Positions 33,773-43,200 of a stretch of DNA of 59,814 nt are shown here, piece by piece; position 1 is the first letter of the stretch, and the number at the start of each line of letters is the position of its first letter. The notes beneath the pieces were generated by a model. That model was not told where the DNA came from, did not search any database, and saw only the letters and a list, made by a program, of their open reading frames with translations. This DNA comes from JABRWC01 sp039961675. GTDB lineage: Bacteria; Planctomycetota; Phycisphaerae; UBA1845; Fen-1342. The translations under genes and the position numbers were made by a program. The stretch spans positions 1 through 59,814 of the forward strand of contig JABRWC010000093.1 of NCBI GenBank assembly GCA_039961675.1, in the 5' to 3' direction.

Positions 33773-35191
33773 TCACTCACCATCGTCGCCGCCGACGTAG
33801 CCGAGCGATCTCAGGATTCGCCGCTGCTCGTCGCTCAGTTCCGCGGCGCGAACGCCGCCGGCGGGCGCCCGCGTGCGGCCGGCCTCGAAGCGCTCCAGCC
33901 GCTCTCGCAGCCGGGCGGCGTCGGAAGCATGACTGGCCGCGAGGTTTCGCAGCTCGCCGGGGTCTTCGAGCAGATTATACAGCTCGTCGCGACCATCCGA
34001 GGAGCGGATGAACTTGAGCGGCCAGTCGTAAATCGCCGTCCTCACGCGGTTGAAGCGCGCGCCCCAGCGCGGGTCGAACAGGTCCTTCGTGCGGCTGTAC
34101 GAGTTCTCGGCCATGACCGGCGCAGACGCGGCCCCGTCAAATAGGGCGCGGCGGCGCTGCGCGATCGCCGGCGGCATGCAGTCCATCACCAGGCCCGGAA
34201 CGCGCGCCAGCGAGATCAGCTCGGCTTCGACGGCGCCTTCGGTCTGCCGCGGACGCTTGACCAAGAGCGGCACGCGGATCGCCGGCTGGTACACGTCCTT
34301 GGAATGCTCGACCAGGTTGTGCTCGCCGAAGTATTCGCCGTGATCGGAGGTGATGATGATCAGCGAGTTGTCGAAAACGTTCAGCTCGCGCAGCCAGCCG
34401 AGCAGCACGCCGAGCTGCTCATCCAGGTTGGCGATCGCCGTGTCGTACTGATCGATGACCTGCTGGACCAGCTCCGGGGGGGGCGGCGCGGCTCCGGGAA
34501 GCACGTGCTCGATGAGCCGATCCAGGAGCTGGCCCTGGTCCTGGACCGCCGGCGGGTCGAGAAAGCCGGGCCGCGGACTGGCGTTGTACGGGCGGTGCGC
34601 GTCCATGTAGTTGATGAAGAGAAAGAACGGCTGGTTGCGGTTGCGCTCCAGCCAGGGGCGGATGTCGCGGTTGAGGCGCTGGGCGTAGCCCCATTCCACC
34701 GTGTACGTGGCGAAGCCCTGGTCGAGCTGCGTCCATGGGCTGAGATAGCCGATGTTCGAGACGAACGCGCCGGTGGCGTAGCCCTCCTGCTGGAGCGCCT
34801 CGGCCAGCGCGGTCTCCTCGGCGCGGAGCGGACTGACGTTGTTTTCTCGCGCGCTGGCGACTTCGAATGAATGCGCGCCGTGCTCGAACGGCATCTTGCC
34901 GGTAAAGAGCGAGGCGTGCGACGGCACCGTCCACGGAGCGGTCGCCATGGCCTGCTCGTAGCGCGTGGCGCCAAGCGCGAAGGCGTCCAGATTCGGCGAC
35001 GTGCGGCGCGAATAGCCGTACGCGCTCAGGTGATCCGCGCGCACCGTGTCCAGCGTCACGAGGATCACGTTCGGTCGCGGGTCTTCGCTGCGCGGCGGCG
35101 GGCCGGAGGTGCAGCCGGCGGGCAGCGCGGCCGCGAGAACGAAGATCGCCGCCCTCGCTGGCCGACGGCGCGATGCACAAAGTATCGGCAT
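33773..35191 (-). CDS. Sulfatase-fold lipoprotein with Thr at the nucleophile position
   Basis: 472 residues with a lipoprotein-like signal (ending LPAGC, C27). The alkaline-phosphatase-superfamily motifs are NVILVTLDTVRADH (Asp48), then APWTVPSHASLFTG at 86-98, and TSDHGEYFGEH. In classical sulfatases this region is C/S-X-P-S-R; here the first residue is Thr88 and Arg is replaced by His. That pattern matches Thr-using hydrolases, such as phosphoglycerol or phosphoethanolamine transferases, as much as sulfatases. It may therefore remove or transfer phosphate groups rather than sulfate. The EEP gene follows directly. Confidence 0.8.
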   Translation of the reverse strand: MPILCASRRRPARAAIFVLAAALPAGCTSGPPPRSEDPRPNVILVTLDTVRADHLSAYGYSRRTSPNLDAFALGATRYEQAMATAPWTVPSHASLFTGKMPFEHGAHSFEVASARENNVSPLRAEETALAEALQQEGYATGAFVSNIGYLSPWTQLDQGFATYTVEWGYAQRLNRDIRPWLERNRNQPFFLFINYMDAHRPYNASPRPGFLDPPAVQDQGQLLDRLIEHVLPGAAPPPPELVQQVIDQYDTAIANLDEQLGVLLGWLRELNVFDNSLIIITSDHGEYFGEHNLVEHSKDVYQPAIRVPLLVKRPRQTEGAVEAELISLARVPGLVMDCMPPAIAQRRRALFDGAASAPVMAENSYSRTKDLFDPRWGARFNRVRTAIYDWPLKFIRSSDGRDELYNLLEDPGELRNLAASHASDAARLRERLERFEAGRTRAPAGGVRAAELSDEQRRILRSLGYVGGDDGE

Positions 35192-35296
35192 GCGACAATT
35201 CTGCGGCTCGGCGGGCCGGTTGTCGACCGCGCCGAAGCGTGCGCCGGCACTCCCGAGGGGAGCGGGCGATTGTCGCCCGCTCCCCAGGCCATTCGC

Positions 35297-35971
35297 CTAT
35301 CGTCGGCGCAACAACACGGGCACGCACGCAGCACACCACAGCATGATTGTCGACGGCTCGGGAACCAGCGCCGCGGCCGCCTCCACGCCGGCCTCGTACT
35401 CCGCGGCTGAAAGTCCATGGTTCAGCAGAATGATGAACTCGTTGGAGGGGGCATACTGCGGCGATGCGAGTTGCAGCCAGAGTCCGTACGCGCCGGGCGT
35501 AAGCGCGTCCGGTTCGCCCGGACCGTGCAGAATGAAATCCATATGCTCGTGAATGTCCCCGTCCACGTCGGCTTCGCCGAAGACGAAGCCGGACTGTGCT
35601 CCGGTGTCGGCGCCCACGACGGTCGAGAAGATCGCCTTCTGCATCTCGACCTCGTGGTCCATCGGCGCGTTCGCGAACTGGGCGCCGTCCCAGTACAGCA
35701 GGTTGGCCATGACGTTGAAACTGACCTGGTCGCCTGGATCGAACGCGCCCAAAGCGGACTCGAAGCCCGGCTCGTCGATCACGTTCGGCGGCAGCAGCGG
35801 GTTTTCGCCGAGCCCGCCCTCGAACACGTAATAGCCGTTGGCCGCGTTCGGGGCGACCAGCAGCGTGCCGCCGACCGGCGCGAACTCCACGTCGCCCTCG
35901 TGCTGGGCCTGCGCGGCGGCGGCGAGCGCGCCGGCGAGTACCAGTGCCAGAGTTGTCCGATTGAATCGCAT
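35297..35971 (-). CDS. PEP-CTERM secreted protein
   Basis: From the ATG at 35971 (GGAGG upstream) the protein has 224 residues. It has a signal peptide (ALVLAGALAAAAQA) and a C-terminal VPEPSTIMLWCAACVPVLLRRR: the VPEP motif, a hydrophobic stretch and an arginine tail, which is the PEP-CTERM sorting signal. The core is homologous to the neighbouring protein at 36070-36870 (PG..V.FNV...LL.WDGA.F). It is presumably processed by an exosortase at the cell surface. Function unknown. Confidence 0.85.
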   Translation of the reverse strand: MRFNRTTLALVLAGALAAAAQAQHEGDVEFAPVGGTLLVAPNAANGYYVFEGGLGENPLLPPNVIDEPGFESALGAFDPGDQVSFNVMANLLYWDGAQFANAPMDHEVEMQKAIFSTVVGADTGAQSGFVFGEADVDGDIHEHMDFILHGPGEPDALTPGAYGLWLQLASPQYAPSNEFIILLNHGLSAAEYEAGVEAAAALVPEPSTIMLWCAACVPVLLRRR

Positions 35972-36069
35972 TGCTCTTTCCCTCCAGAGAACACGAAACG
36001 CAAAACACGCAAAAGGCAAACACACAGGATGAACCGCGTATCGTGGGCGCGCGGCTACGCCCCGTACGT

Positions 36070-36870
36070 TCAGCAGGTGGTGCCGAAGTACGTCAGCAAC
36101 TCGGACAAGTCCGCCAAATCCACGTCCCCGTCGCCGTCGAGGTCGCCGTCCCCAAACGTCGCGCCGCCGACGACGCCGTAGTTCGTCAGCAGCGCCGACA
36201 GGTCGGAAAGGCCGACCGCGCCGTCGCCGTCGAGATCGCCGGGGCAGCCGGGCGAGAGCAGGGTTTCCGCCTCCGCCAGCGCCTGGTCGAACTGCTCCGG
36301 CGTCAGCCCATTGTTGAACACGATCGCGTACTCATCGGACGCGGCGTGCATGTCCGAGGTCTGTTCGAGCAGCAGCACGTACGCGCCGCCGCTGATCGGG
36401 TTGAAAAAGGGGTTTGCGGGGTTGAAGTCCGGGTGCTTGACGTAGAACGTCAGGTGCGTGTGCAGGCCGCCGCTGGGGCTGGCCTGCGCGAAGGCGAAGC
36501 CCTCCTGCCAGCCGGAGTCGCCGTCCGCCGTCACGGTCAGCGAGCTGAACGAAATGTCCAGCCGCTCGTTCAGCGGGGGCGGGACGAAGTGTGCCCCATC
36601 CCACAGGAGTAGACTGCGCGTCACGTTGAAGCCGACGATCTCGCCGGGGCTGAGCGAGTCCGAAGCGTAACCCGGGTCGTCGGTGTATCCCGGAATTCCC
36701 AGCTCGCCGAGCGCGCTGGCGAAGACATGCGCCGGAAGCAGCGTGTCGTCGTCGAGCGTGACGAGCTGGTTGTCCTGCACCGCGAGCAGGACGTCGGAGT
36801 GCTGCGCGAGCGCGGAAGCGGCGCAGACGCCGATCAGGCCGGCCGCCGTCAGCTGAAGGGTTTTCTTCAT
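36070..36870 (-). CDS. Secreted protein with dockerin-like repeats, paralogue of the PEP-CTERM protein
   Basis: 266 residues with a Sec signal (LTAAGLIGVCAASALA) and AAAGGAA upstream of the ATG at 36870. The first 200 residues share the domain of the PEP-CTERM neighbour (GFNVTRSLLLWDGAHF). The C-terminus instead carries two calcium-binding dockerin-like repeats (DLDGDGAVGLSDLSALLTNYG and a second copy DLDGDGDVDLADLSELLTYFG). Such repeats usually bind cohesins or anchor proteins. This suggests the same functional core with a different attachment. Confidence 0.85.
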   Translation of the reverse strand: MKKTLQLTAAGLIGVCAASALAQHSDVLLAVQDNQLVTLDDDTLLPAHVFASALGELGIPGYTDDPGYASDSLSPGEIVGFNVTRSLLLWDGAHFVPPPLNERLDISFSSLTVTADGDSGWQEGFAFAQASPSGGLHTHLTFYVKHPDFNPANPFFNPISGGAYVLLLEQTSDMHAASDEYAIVFNNGLTPEQFDQALAEAETLLSPGCPGDLDGDGAVGLSDLSALLTNYGVVGGATFGDGDLDGDGDVDLADLSELLTYFGTTC

Positions 36871-36919
36871 GTCGAATTCCTTTCATGTTGTGTTCCGTGG
36901 ATTGGCATTCGCTGTGAAT

Positions 36920-37684
36920 TCACTGCGCCACGTCGGGCCAGAAGTTGTTCTCCTGCCGCGTGGTCCACAGCTCCTCGAAGCGCAGCGCCGCCGCGCGGCC
37001 GTCGAGGAAGCTGTACGGCGCGACGGATTCGTACGACCGCGGCGGTCCGCCGTGCGCGTCGAGCTGCACTTCTCCCGATGCGATGCTCGGCGTGAGTTGC
37101 GGCGTGGCGGCCTCCCAGCCCTCGATGTGCGTGTGGTCGGCGCCGGCGAACGCGCCCTCCTTGGCCATGAACACGAAGTGCACGGTCACCGCCGGGCGCG
37201 GGATGCGGTCGATGCGCGAGTAGTCGAGGTTCCGCCCGGTCGTGACGTCGAAAACGGTCGCGGAGCGCGTCAGGAGGTTGTTGATTCCATAGCTGGTGAT
37301 GCGGAACTGGTACTCGTCGGGCGCCTTGCCCGGGACGGGAACGCCTTGTCCGCCCAGTTCGCTCGGCCAGTGCGGGCTGTCGTCCACCGGGCTTTTTCGC
37401 AGCAGCGGCTGGCCGTACTCTTCCTCAAGTGTCTTGACAAACGAGTCCTGCTCGTCCAGCCCTGCGCTGGCGCCGTGAGAGTAGCCCACGTCCACCATCC
37501 AACCGTTGTACTCGGTCATGTAGACCTGGTGGGCCAACTCCATGTTGCGGACGTTCGCCAGGCAATTGGTCATCCGCGCGGTCTGACGCGCACGGTTGAG
37601 CGAAGGCAACAGGATCGCCAGGAGCAGGGCGATAATCGCCACAACGACGAGCAACTCGATCAGCGTGAAACCACAGCGCTTCAT
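36920..37684 (-). CDS. Prepilin-type protein (DUF1559-like)
   Basis: 254 residues from the ATG at 37684; a TTG two codons upstream is an alternative start. The leader is only MKRCG, followed by FTLIELLVVVAIIALLLAILLPSLNRAR, an N-methylation segment with the usual Gly at -1 and Glu at 5. The C-terminus SFLDGRAAALRFEELW resembles the conserved end of planctomycete DUF1559 proteins, which often form a family of many copies. Its place beside the exported proteins suggests it is secreted. Confidence 0.85.
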   Translation of the reverse strand: MKRCGFTLIELLVVVAIIALLLAILLPSLNRARQTARMTNCLANVRNMELAHQVYMTEYNGWMVDVGYSHGASAGLDEQDSFVKTLEEEYGQPLLRKSPVDDSPHWPSELGGQGVPVPGKAPDEYQFRITSYGINNLLTRSATVFDVTTGRNLDYSRIDRIPRPAVTVHFVFMAKEGAFAGADHTHIEGWEAATPQLTPSIASGEVQLDAHGGPPRSYESVAPYSFLDGRAAALRFEELWTTRQENNFWPDVAQ

Positions 37685-37881
37685 GGCCAATCATCTCCAC
37701 GTGCAGCGACTTTCCGGCGCGTGGCGCCGCGGACGCTGCAACGGATGAGGATTCGCCGTCGCCCCCGAGAGAGGCGACCGGCGCTTCGGATCAGACCGTA
37801 TTTCGCTAACTTGAAAAGCCGGCGCGACAGCTCGCATACGCGCAGAGTGCGCGCATGCGGTTTTACGCCACGACGCTCAGG

Positions 37882-38265
37882 CTAGAAGAGAGCGGGGGGT
37901 GCCCGCGGCGCGACCGGGGCCTCGAAGCGGACGGCAAGCAGATTCGCGGGATCGTCGGCCGCGGGCAGCTCCGGCGCCTCCGCGTGCTCCACGAGCGCGG
38001 TCGAAGGCAGAACCGGCGCGGCCGATTCGCCGCGGATCAGAAGACAAATCGGACAGTCATCGGGAGAATGCTGCGGCACATGCGGCGCGCCCGGCGCCCG
38101 GCCGTCGGTCTGCGACGCCGGCTTGGCGACGCACGCCGCGTGCGGAGTCGACCCGCAAACCTGCGCCGCATCTCCGTGCAGCGCGTGCAACACGCCGCTG
38201 GAGAGTACGACCACTCCCAACAGCGCAAACGGCGTGGTCAGGCGATATCGGCGCGAAACGGTCAC
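37882..38265 (-). CDS. Small exported protein, possibly DUF2946-like
   Basis: 127 residues starting at a GTG. A signal-like helix (LTTPFALLGVVVLSSGVLHALHG) is followed by a Cys/His-rich segment with HSPDDCPICLLI. That motif resembles small proteins of the DUF2946 type, often found near copper or other metal transport genes in other bacteria; this assignment is tentative. The C-terminus is alanine/proline-rich. The gene lies in a region that is otherwise poor in features. Confidence 0.5.
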   Translation of the reverse strand: MTVSRRYRLTTPFALLGVVVLSSGVLHALHGDAAQVCGSTPHAACVAKPASQTDGRAPGAPHVPQHSPDDCPICLLIRGESAAPVLPSTALVEHAEAPELPAADDPANLLAVRFEAPVAPRAPPALF

Positions 38266-38462
38266 GATTCCCGCCAGAATTCGGCTCCACCCATAACGCT
38301 AGCTTTCGCCGCCGGCGCGGTCAAGTGTCATTGCGTCGCCGGCAGATGCGTCCAGCCAGGCCGGGCACGTCGCAGGCAGCGGCAGGCGAGCGCAGCAGCA
38401 TGCAATCGGCGGCGCCCCGCCGCACGGATGCGTGGCGGGAGTCACGTTATGCTACGGCCGTC

Positions 38463-39419
38463 ATGGGCGAGATCTCCGACGCAACACTCGGCGCGGCCGC
38501 CGGAATCACCGTCTCGGTCTGCTGGACGTTCACGTCGCTGTTCTTTTCCGCGGCCAGCCGGCGCGTCGGGCCGCTGGCTGTCAACGCCTATCGCATCGTC
38601 CTGGCGGTGATCCTGCTCGCCTGCACGCACCGCGCGCTCGCCGGCGCCTGGATTCCGCCGGCCGGCGCCAAGCAGGCGCTGTTCCTGGCCGGCTCGGGGC
38701 TGATCGGACTGACGATCGGCGATGGCGCGCTGCTGAGCGCCTACGTGCAGATCGGCCCGCGCGTCGCCAGCCTGATTATGACCACCGCGCCGCTTATGGC
38801 GGCCGTCTTCGGCTGGTTCGCGCTCGGCGAGCGCCTGTCCGTTGCCGCGTGGGCCGGCGTCCTGTTGACCGTCGGTGGCGTGGCGTGGGTCGTGGGCGAG
38901 CGGTCCGCCGCGACAGGCCTGACGAAAGGCGCTAGCCGCGCCCGCGGCGTGGCGCTCGCGCTGGTCGCCGCGGCGTGCCAGGCGGCTGGGCTGGTGCTGA
39001 GCAAGCAGGGCATGGGCTACGGCTGGCTGCCGCCGGAGCAGCGGCTCACGCCGCAGGCGGCGACGCTGTTGCGGATGGCGTTCGCGTGCCTGGGGGTCCT
39101 GCCGCTTGTCGCGTGGCACCGGCTGCGCACGGGAGCGCGCTGCCGGCCGGACTCGCGCGCTCCAACGGGCGGCGAGTGGCGCAGCGGTCTCGCGCTCGCG
39201 AGCCTTGGCGCGGTGGGCGGACCATACCTCGGCGTGTGGCTGTCGCTGGAGGCGACGGCGCGCGTCTCGGTCGGCGTGGCGCAGACGTTGTGCTCGTTGC
39301 CGCCGATCTTCATCCTGCCGTTTTCGGCCTGGCTCCACCGCGAACGCATCGGCGCCCGGGCGATCCTCGGAGCGGTGGCGGCGGTCGCCGGCGTGGCGGT
39401 GCTGGTGCTGACGGGGTGA
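38463..39419 (+). CDS. EamA/DMT-family transporter
   Basis: From the ATG at 38463 the protein has 318 residues and about ten hydrophobic helices arranged as two EamA repeats (WTFTSLFFSAASRRVGPLAVNAYRIV and, in the second half, GLVLSKQGMGYGWLP). The conserved motif IGPRVASLIMTTAPLMAAVFGW is present. DMT transporters move small metabolites or amino acids; the substrate is unknown. A frame continuation upstream is not supported by any start signal. Confidence 0.85.
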   Translation: MGEISDATLGAAAGITVSVCWTFTSLFFSAASRRVGPLAVNAYRIVLAVILLACTHRALAGAWIPPAGAKQALFLAGSGLIGLTIGDGALLSAYVQIGPRVASLIMTTAPLMAAVFGWFALGERLSVAAWAGVLLTVGGVAWVVGERSAATGLTKGASRARGVALALVAAACQAAGLVLSKQGMGYGWLPPEQRLTPQAATLLRMAFACLGVLPLVAWHRLRTGARCRPDSRAPTGGEWRSGLALASLGAVGGPYLGVWLSLEATARVSVGVAQTLCSLPPIFILPFSAWLHRERIGARAILGAVAAVAGVAVLVLTG

Positions 39420-39578
39420 GGGCGATCGGGTCGATCGTTCAGGAACTGCCGCGCCGGCATTTCCAACGGGAGCGCCCTGATCTCAGCCCGCGCAACTCTT
39501 GACTCGTAACTCGCAACTCCGCCCTCATAGCTCGTGAGCGTGCAGCCCGCACCTGTCCGTCCCCGCTACAATCCGCAC

Positions 39579-40112
39579 ATGTCCGCGAACATCGTGACGC
39601 CTGTGCTCGGCCGCAACGTCTACATCGCGCCCACCGCCTACGTCGGCGGCGAGGTCGCGCTCGGCGACGATTGCACGGTCATGCACCACGTCTGCATCCG
39701 TGGCGACGTCTCCGCGATCCGCATCGGCGCGCGCGTCAACGTGCAGGACGGGGCGATCGTGCACACCAAGACCGGCGTCCCGCTCGACATCGCCGAGGAC
39801 GTCGGCATCGGCCACCGCGCCGTGGTGCACTGCCGGCGCGTCGGCCGGCACACGCTGATCGGCATCGGCGCCATCGTCCTCGACGACGCCGAGATCGGCG
39901 CCGACTGCGTGGTGGCCGCGGGCGCTGTGGTCCCACCGGGGATGATCGTGCAGGACGGTAAGCTTGTGATGGGCGTTCCCGCACGCGTTGTGCGCGACGT
40001 GAGCGCGAAAGAGCGCGAGTACATCGACTTCGTTGTGACCAACTACCTGCGGCTGAACCGCGCGCACGCGGCGGGCCGGTATCCCAACATCGTCGGCCGG
40101 GGCGCGAACTGA
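39579..40112 (+). CDS. Gamma-type carbonic anhydrase-like hexapeptide protein
   Basis: 177 residues from the ATG at 39579 (GTG at 39534 is an upstream option). The left-handed beta helix is visible as repeats of the hexapeptide pattern (VGGEVALGD, IGARVNVQDG, IGHRAVV, IGADCVVAAG). Three histidines at 62 (VHT), 79 and 84 (IGHRAVVH) fall where gamma-carbonic anhydrases bind zinc; Gln56 is also present. It may be an active carbonic anhydrase or a structural homologue such as YrdA/PaaY. Confidence 0.85.
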   Translation: MSANIVTPVLGRNVYIAPTAYVGGEVALGDDCTVMHHVCIRGDVSAIRIGARVNVQDGAIVHTKTGVPLDIAEDVGIGHRAVVHCRRVGRHTLIGIGAIVLDDAEIGADCVVAAGAVVPPGMIVQDGKLVMGVPARVVRDVSAKEREYIDFVVTNYLRLNRAHAAGRYPNIVGRGAN

Positions 40113-40203
40113 GCGCCACGTGACGCGCCGTTGCGACCGAACGCGGCGTCGAGAAAAGTCGAGCGACGCCAGACCGAACGTCGACATCGACGGGGAGTGC
40201 GAG

Positions 40204-43200
40204 ATGCCCGAGCCACTGGAGCACGCCGGCCTCGCAAACGGCGATGGGGGTCGCCCGGAGAAGGGCGCGCCGACTCCGCCGCCGCCGCCCAAGCGCCGCC
40301 GCCACTGGCGCCGGCGGCTCGTTCTTATTGCTGCGAGTCTGCTCGCCCTGCTCCTGCTGCTGGTCGCGGCCGCGCCGCTGGCGCTTTCGACTTCCGCCGG
40401 ACGCGGGCTGGTGGTGTCACTGGCGAACGCGCGCCTGGCCGGCACGATCGACGTGCGGTCGCTGTCGCTGGCGTGGTTCGGGCAGAACGAACTCCGCGAT
40501 CTGCGCGTGCTGGACCCCCAGGGGCGCGAGGTGCTGCACGTCGCGCGCGTCTCGCTCTCGCGCAGCCTGCTTGGGCTGGCCACGGGTCCGTATACCCTGG
40601 GCGAGGCGGCGATCGACTCGCCTCGCGCTACGCTCTACGTTGACGCACACAACGGCATTTCGCTCGTCCAAGCGCTGCGCTTCAAGGGGGCCGCGCCGCC
40701 GCCAAGAGAACCCGAAGGCGGTCCGCCGCCCGCGCTGCGCGGCAAGCTGCGGCTGCGCGACGGCGCCGTGAAGATCGTCCGGCCCGGCGGCGAGACGCTC
40801 GAACTGGCGCGCATCGGCGTGCAGGCCGAGATCGACACGCTCAACGACCTCGCCGCTTCGCTCGAACTGGCCCTCGCCGACGGCGGCGCGCTGGCCGCGG
40901 AGGCGCACATCCAGGATCTTTTTCGCGACGGGCGACTGGACGTTGAGCGCGCCGAGGGCGAGTTGAAACTCGAAACGCGCGGCCCGGCGGACCTGGCGAA
41001 GATCACCGCAGCGCTCGCGCCCGACGCCGCAGTCGCCGGGGCGGTCGATCTCAGCATCCACGCCCGCGCCGCCGGCGGCGACGTCGACGCGGACGTGCGC
41101 GCCGGCGTAACCGGCTTGATCGCCCGCCGGGCGGAGGGCGCCAGCCCGCTGAACGTGAACGTGACGGGACGCGTCCGCCAGCAAGGCGGATCATATTCGA
41201 CCAACGCCGACCTGACCGGCGACGCAGGCACGATCCAGCTCGCCGCGACGGTTCGCCCGTCGCAAGCGGCGATTACCGTCGGCATCGACCGCGTCCTGGC
41301 GGCGATCCTCAACGGCGAGCCGCTGGATGCGCCGGATTTCACGCTCGAAGCCGCCGGCGCGCTGGACCTGGTGAAGCTCGACCGCGCGCTTCCGGGGCTG
41401 CTGCCGCTGCGCGAAGGGCAACGGCTGACCGCGGGCGAGCTACGGATCGAGCGCGTCGCGGTCCGCGGCGGAAATCAACCGGCGGCCAGCGGCGTGGTCG
41501 AACTGCGCGACGTTGCGGGAGTGCAGGACGGGCAGCCGATCCGGCTCGAACGGATCGGGCTGAGCGTCGACGCAGCGCTTGAAGCGGGCCGCGGCGTGCA
41601 GGTGCGGCGGGCGGAAGTGAAAGCCAGCTTCGCTCGCCTGGAGGCCGCGGGCGACACCAGCACACTTCGCGCCAGTTTCGAGGCCGATCTGACGCGACTT
41701 CACCGCGAGCTTGGCCAGTTCATGGACCTGAGCGCGGTGCAGCTCGACGGTCAGATGCGCGGCTCGCTGGATGTGAAGCGGGGCGACGCCGAGCGCGTTG
41801 ACGCTTCGCTCAGCGCGTCCGGTTCCGACATCCGGATCACCAGCGGGGAGCGCACGTTCGTGCTGGCCCGCGGAACGCTCGAAGGGCGCGGCGGCTTGCG
41901 CATGCTGGCCGGGAAACCGACGCAGGTCGAATTGGCGAAGGCCGACCTGAACCTCGATGACCGCGTGCAGCTTGCTGCCGGCGGCTCGTTCGATCTCGCC
42001 ACGCAGGGCTTCTCCGCGACCGTCGAACTGACGCGCGGCGACCTGGGCTACGCAGCCGAGCGGGCCGCAGCGATCGGAGTGCCCGAGCTGGCGCGCTATG
42101 GCGGGTCGCTGGCGCTGACGGCCCGCGCCGAGCGCCGCGCCGCCGGGGAGCCGATCCAGGGCGACGGCTCACTTTCGGCAAGCCACCTCACGGCCGACGG
42201 TGCGAGCCTCATCGACGGCGGCGCGCAGTTGGGCTGGAGCGGCGTCTCATTCGCCCCGGATGGCAAGACGACCGCGGTCGCGTCTGCGTCGCTCGTGAGC
42301 GACGCGGCGCGCATCGACGCAAGCACGATCCGCTGGCGCGCGGGTGCGCAGATCGACGCCAGCGCGGACGTTCGGGCGTCCGCCGACCTGGCGAAAGTGC
42401 TGGCGGCCGTGGCGCGCGTCGCGAAACTGGATTCGCCGCCGCGGATCGGCGGCAAGCTGTCGCTGGAGCTGAAGGCCGCGAGCGAAGGCGGACTCGTGTC
42501 GCTTACGGGCGCGGGCGGGGTGGACGATCTGGCGATCGGCGCTGGTGAGCAGACCGTGCGCGAGAAGCGCGTCGAGATGGCAATCGGCGCGACACTGGAT
42601 TCGAAGACTGATCGGCTCCAACTGGAGCGTGCCTCGGTCCGCTCCGGTCCGCTGACCGCCGACGCCAGCGGCACGGTCGAGAAGCTCAGCGGCGACGCCG
42701 TGCTGGCGCTCCAATGCCGCTATGACGCGCGATGGAAGGAGTTGACAACGCTCTTGCACGAGCTGGCGCCCGACACGGTCGAAGTCGTCGCCATCGGCGG
42801 GCGGAGCGAAGCCGGCTTTGAGATTCGCGGGCCGCTTCGGACGGTCGGCGCGCGGCCCGAGTTCCGGGGTGTCGTCACCGAGATTCCCATTTCGTGCGGC
42901 ACGGCGCAGCTCCTCGGCGTGGAGCTCGGCGCCGCTTCGCTCAAGCCGGCGCTGAGGGGCGGCCGTCTCACGCTACCGCCGACGAGCATCGCTGCCGCCG
43001 AAGGAAAGATCAACCTTGCCGGCGAGCTCGACCTGGCGCCGGACGACCCGACGCTGATCATCAGCGGCGAGCTCAAGTTGCTTGACGGCGTGAAGGTCAC
43101 GCCGTTGCTCGGCTCCTCGCTGCTCAGCCGGATCAACCCGATCTTCCTCCACATGACGGAGGTGGAGGGCAGCGTCATTCTGAACGTGGCCAATGTCCGC

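Noticed and set aside
37899..38462. An N-terminal extension of the EamA transporter
   Set aside because: It is arginine/proline-rich shadow sequence opposite the small minus-strand gene at 37882-38265.
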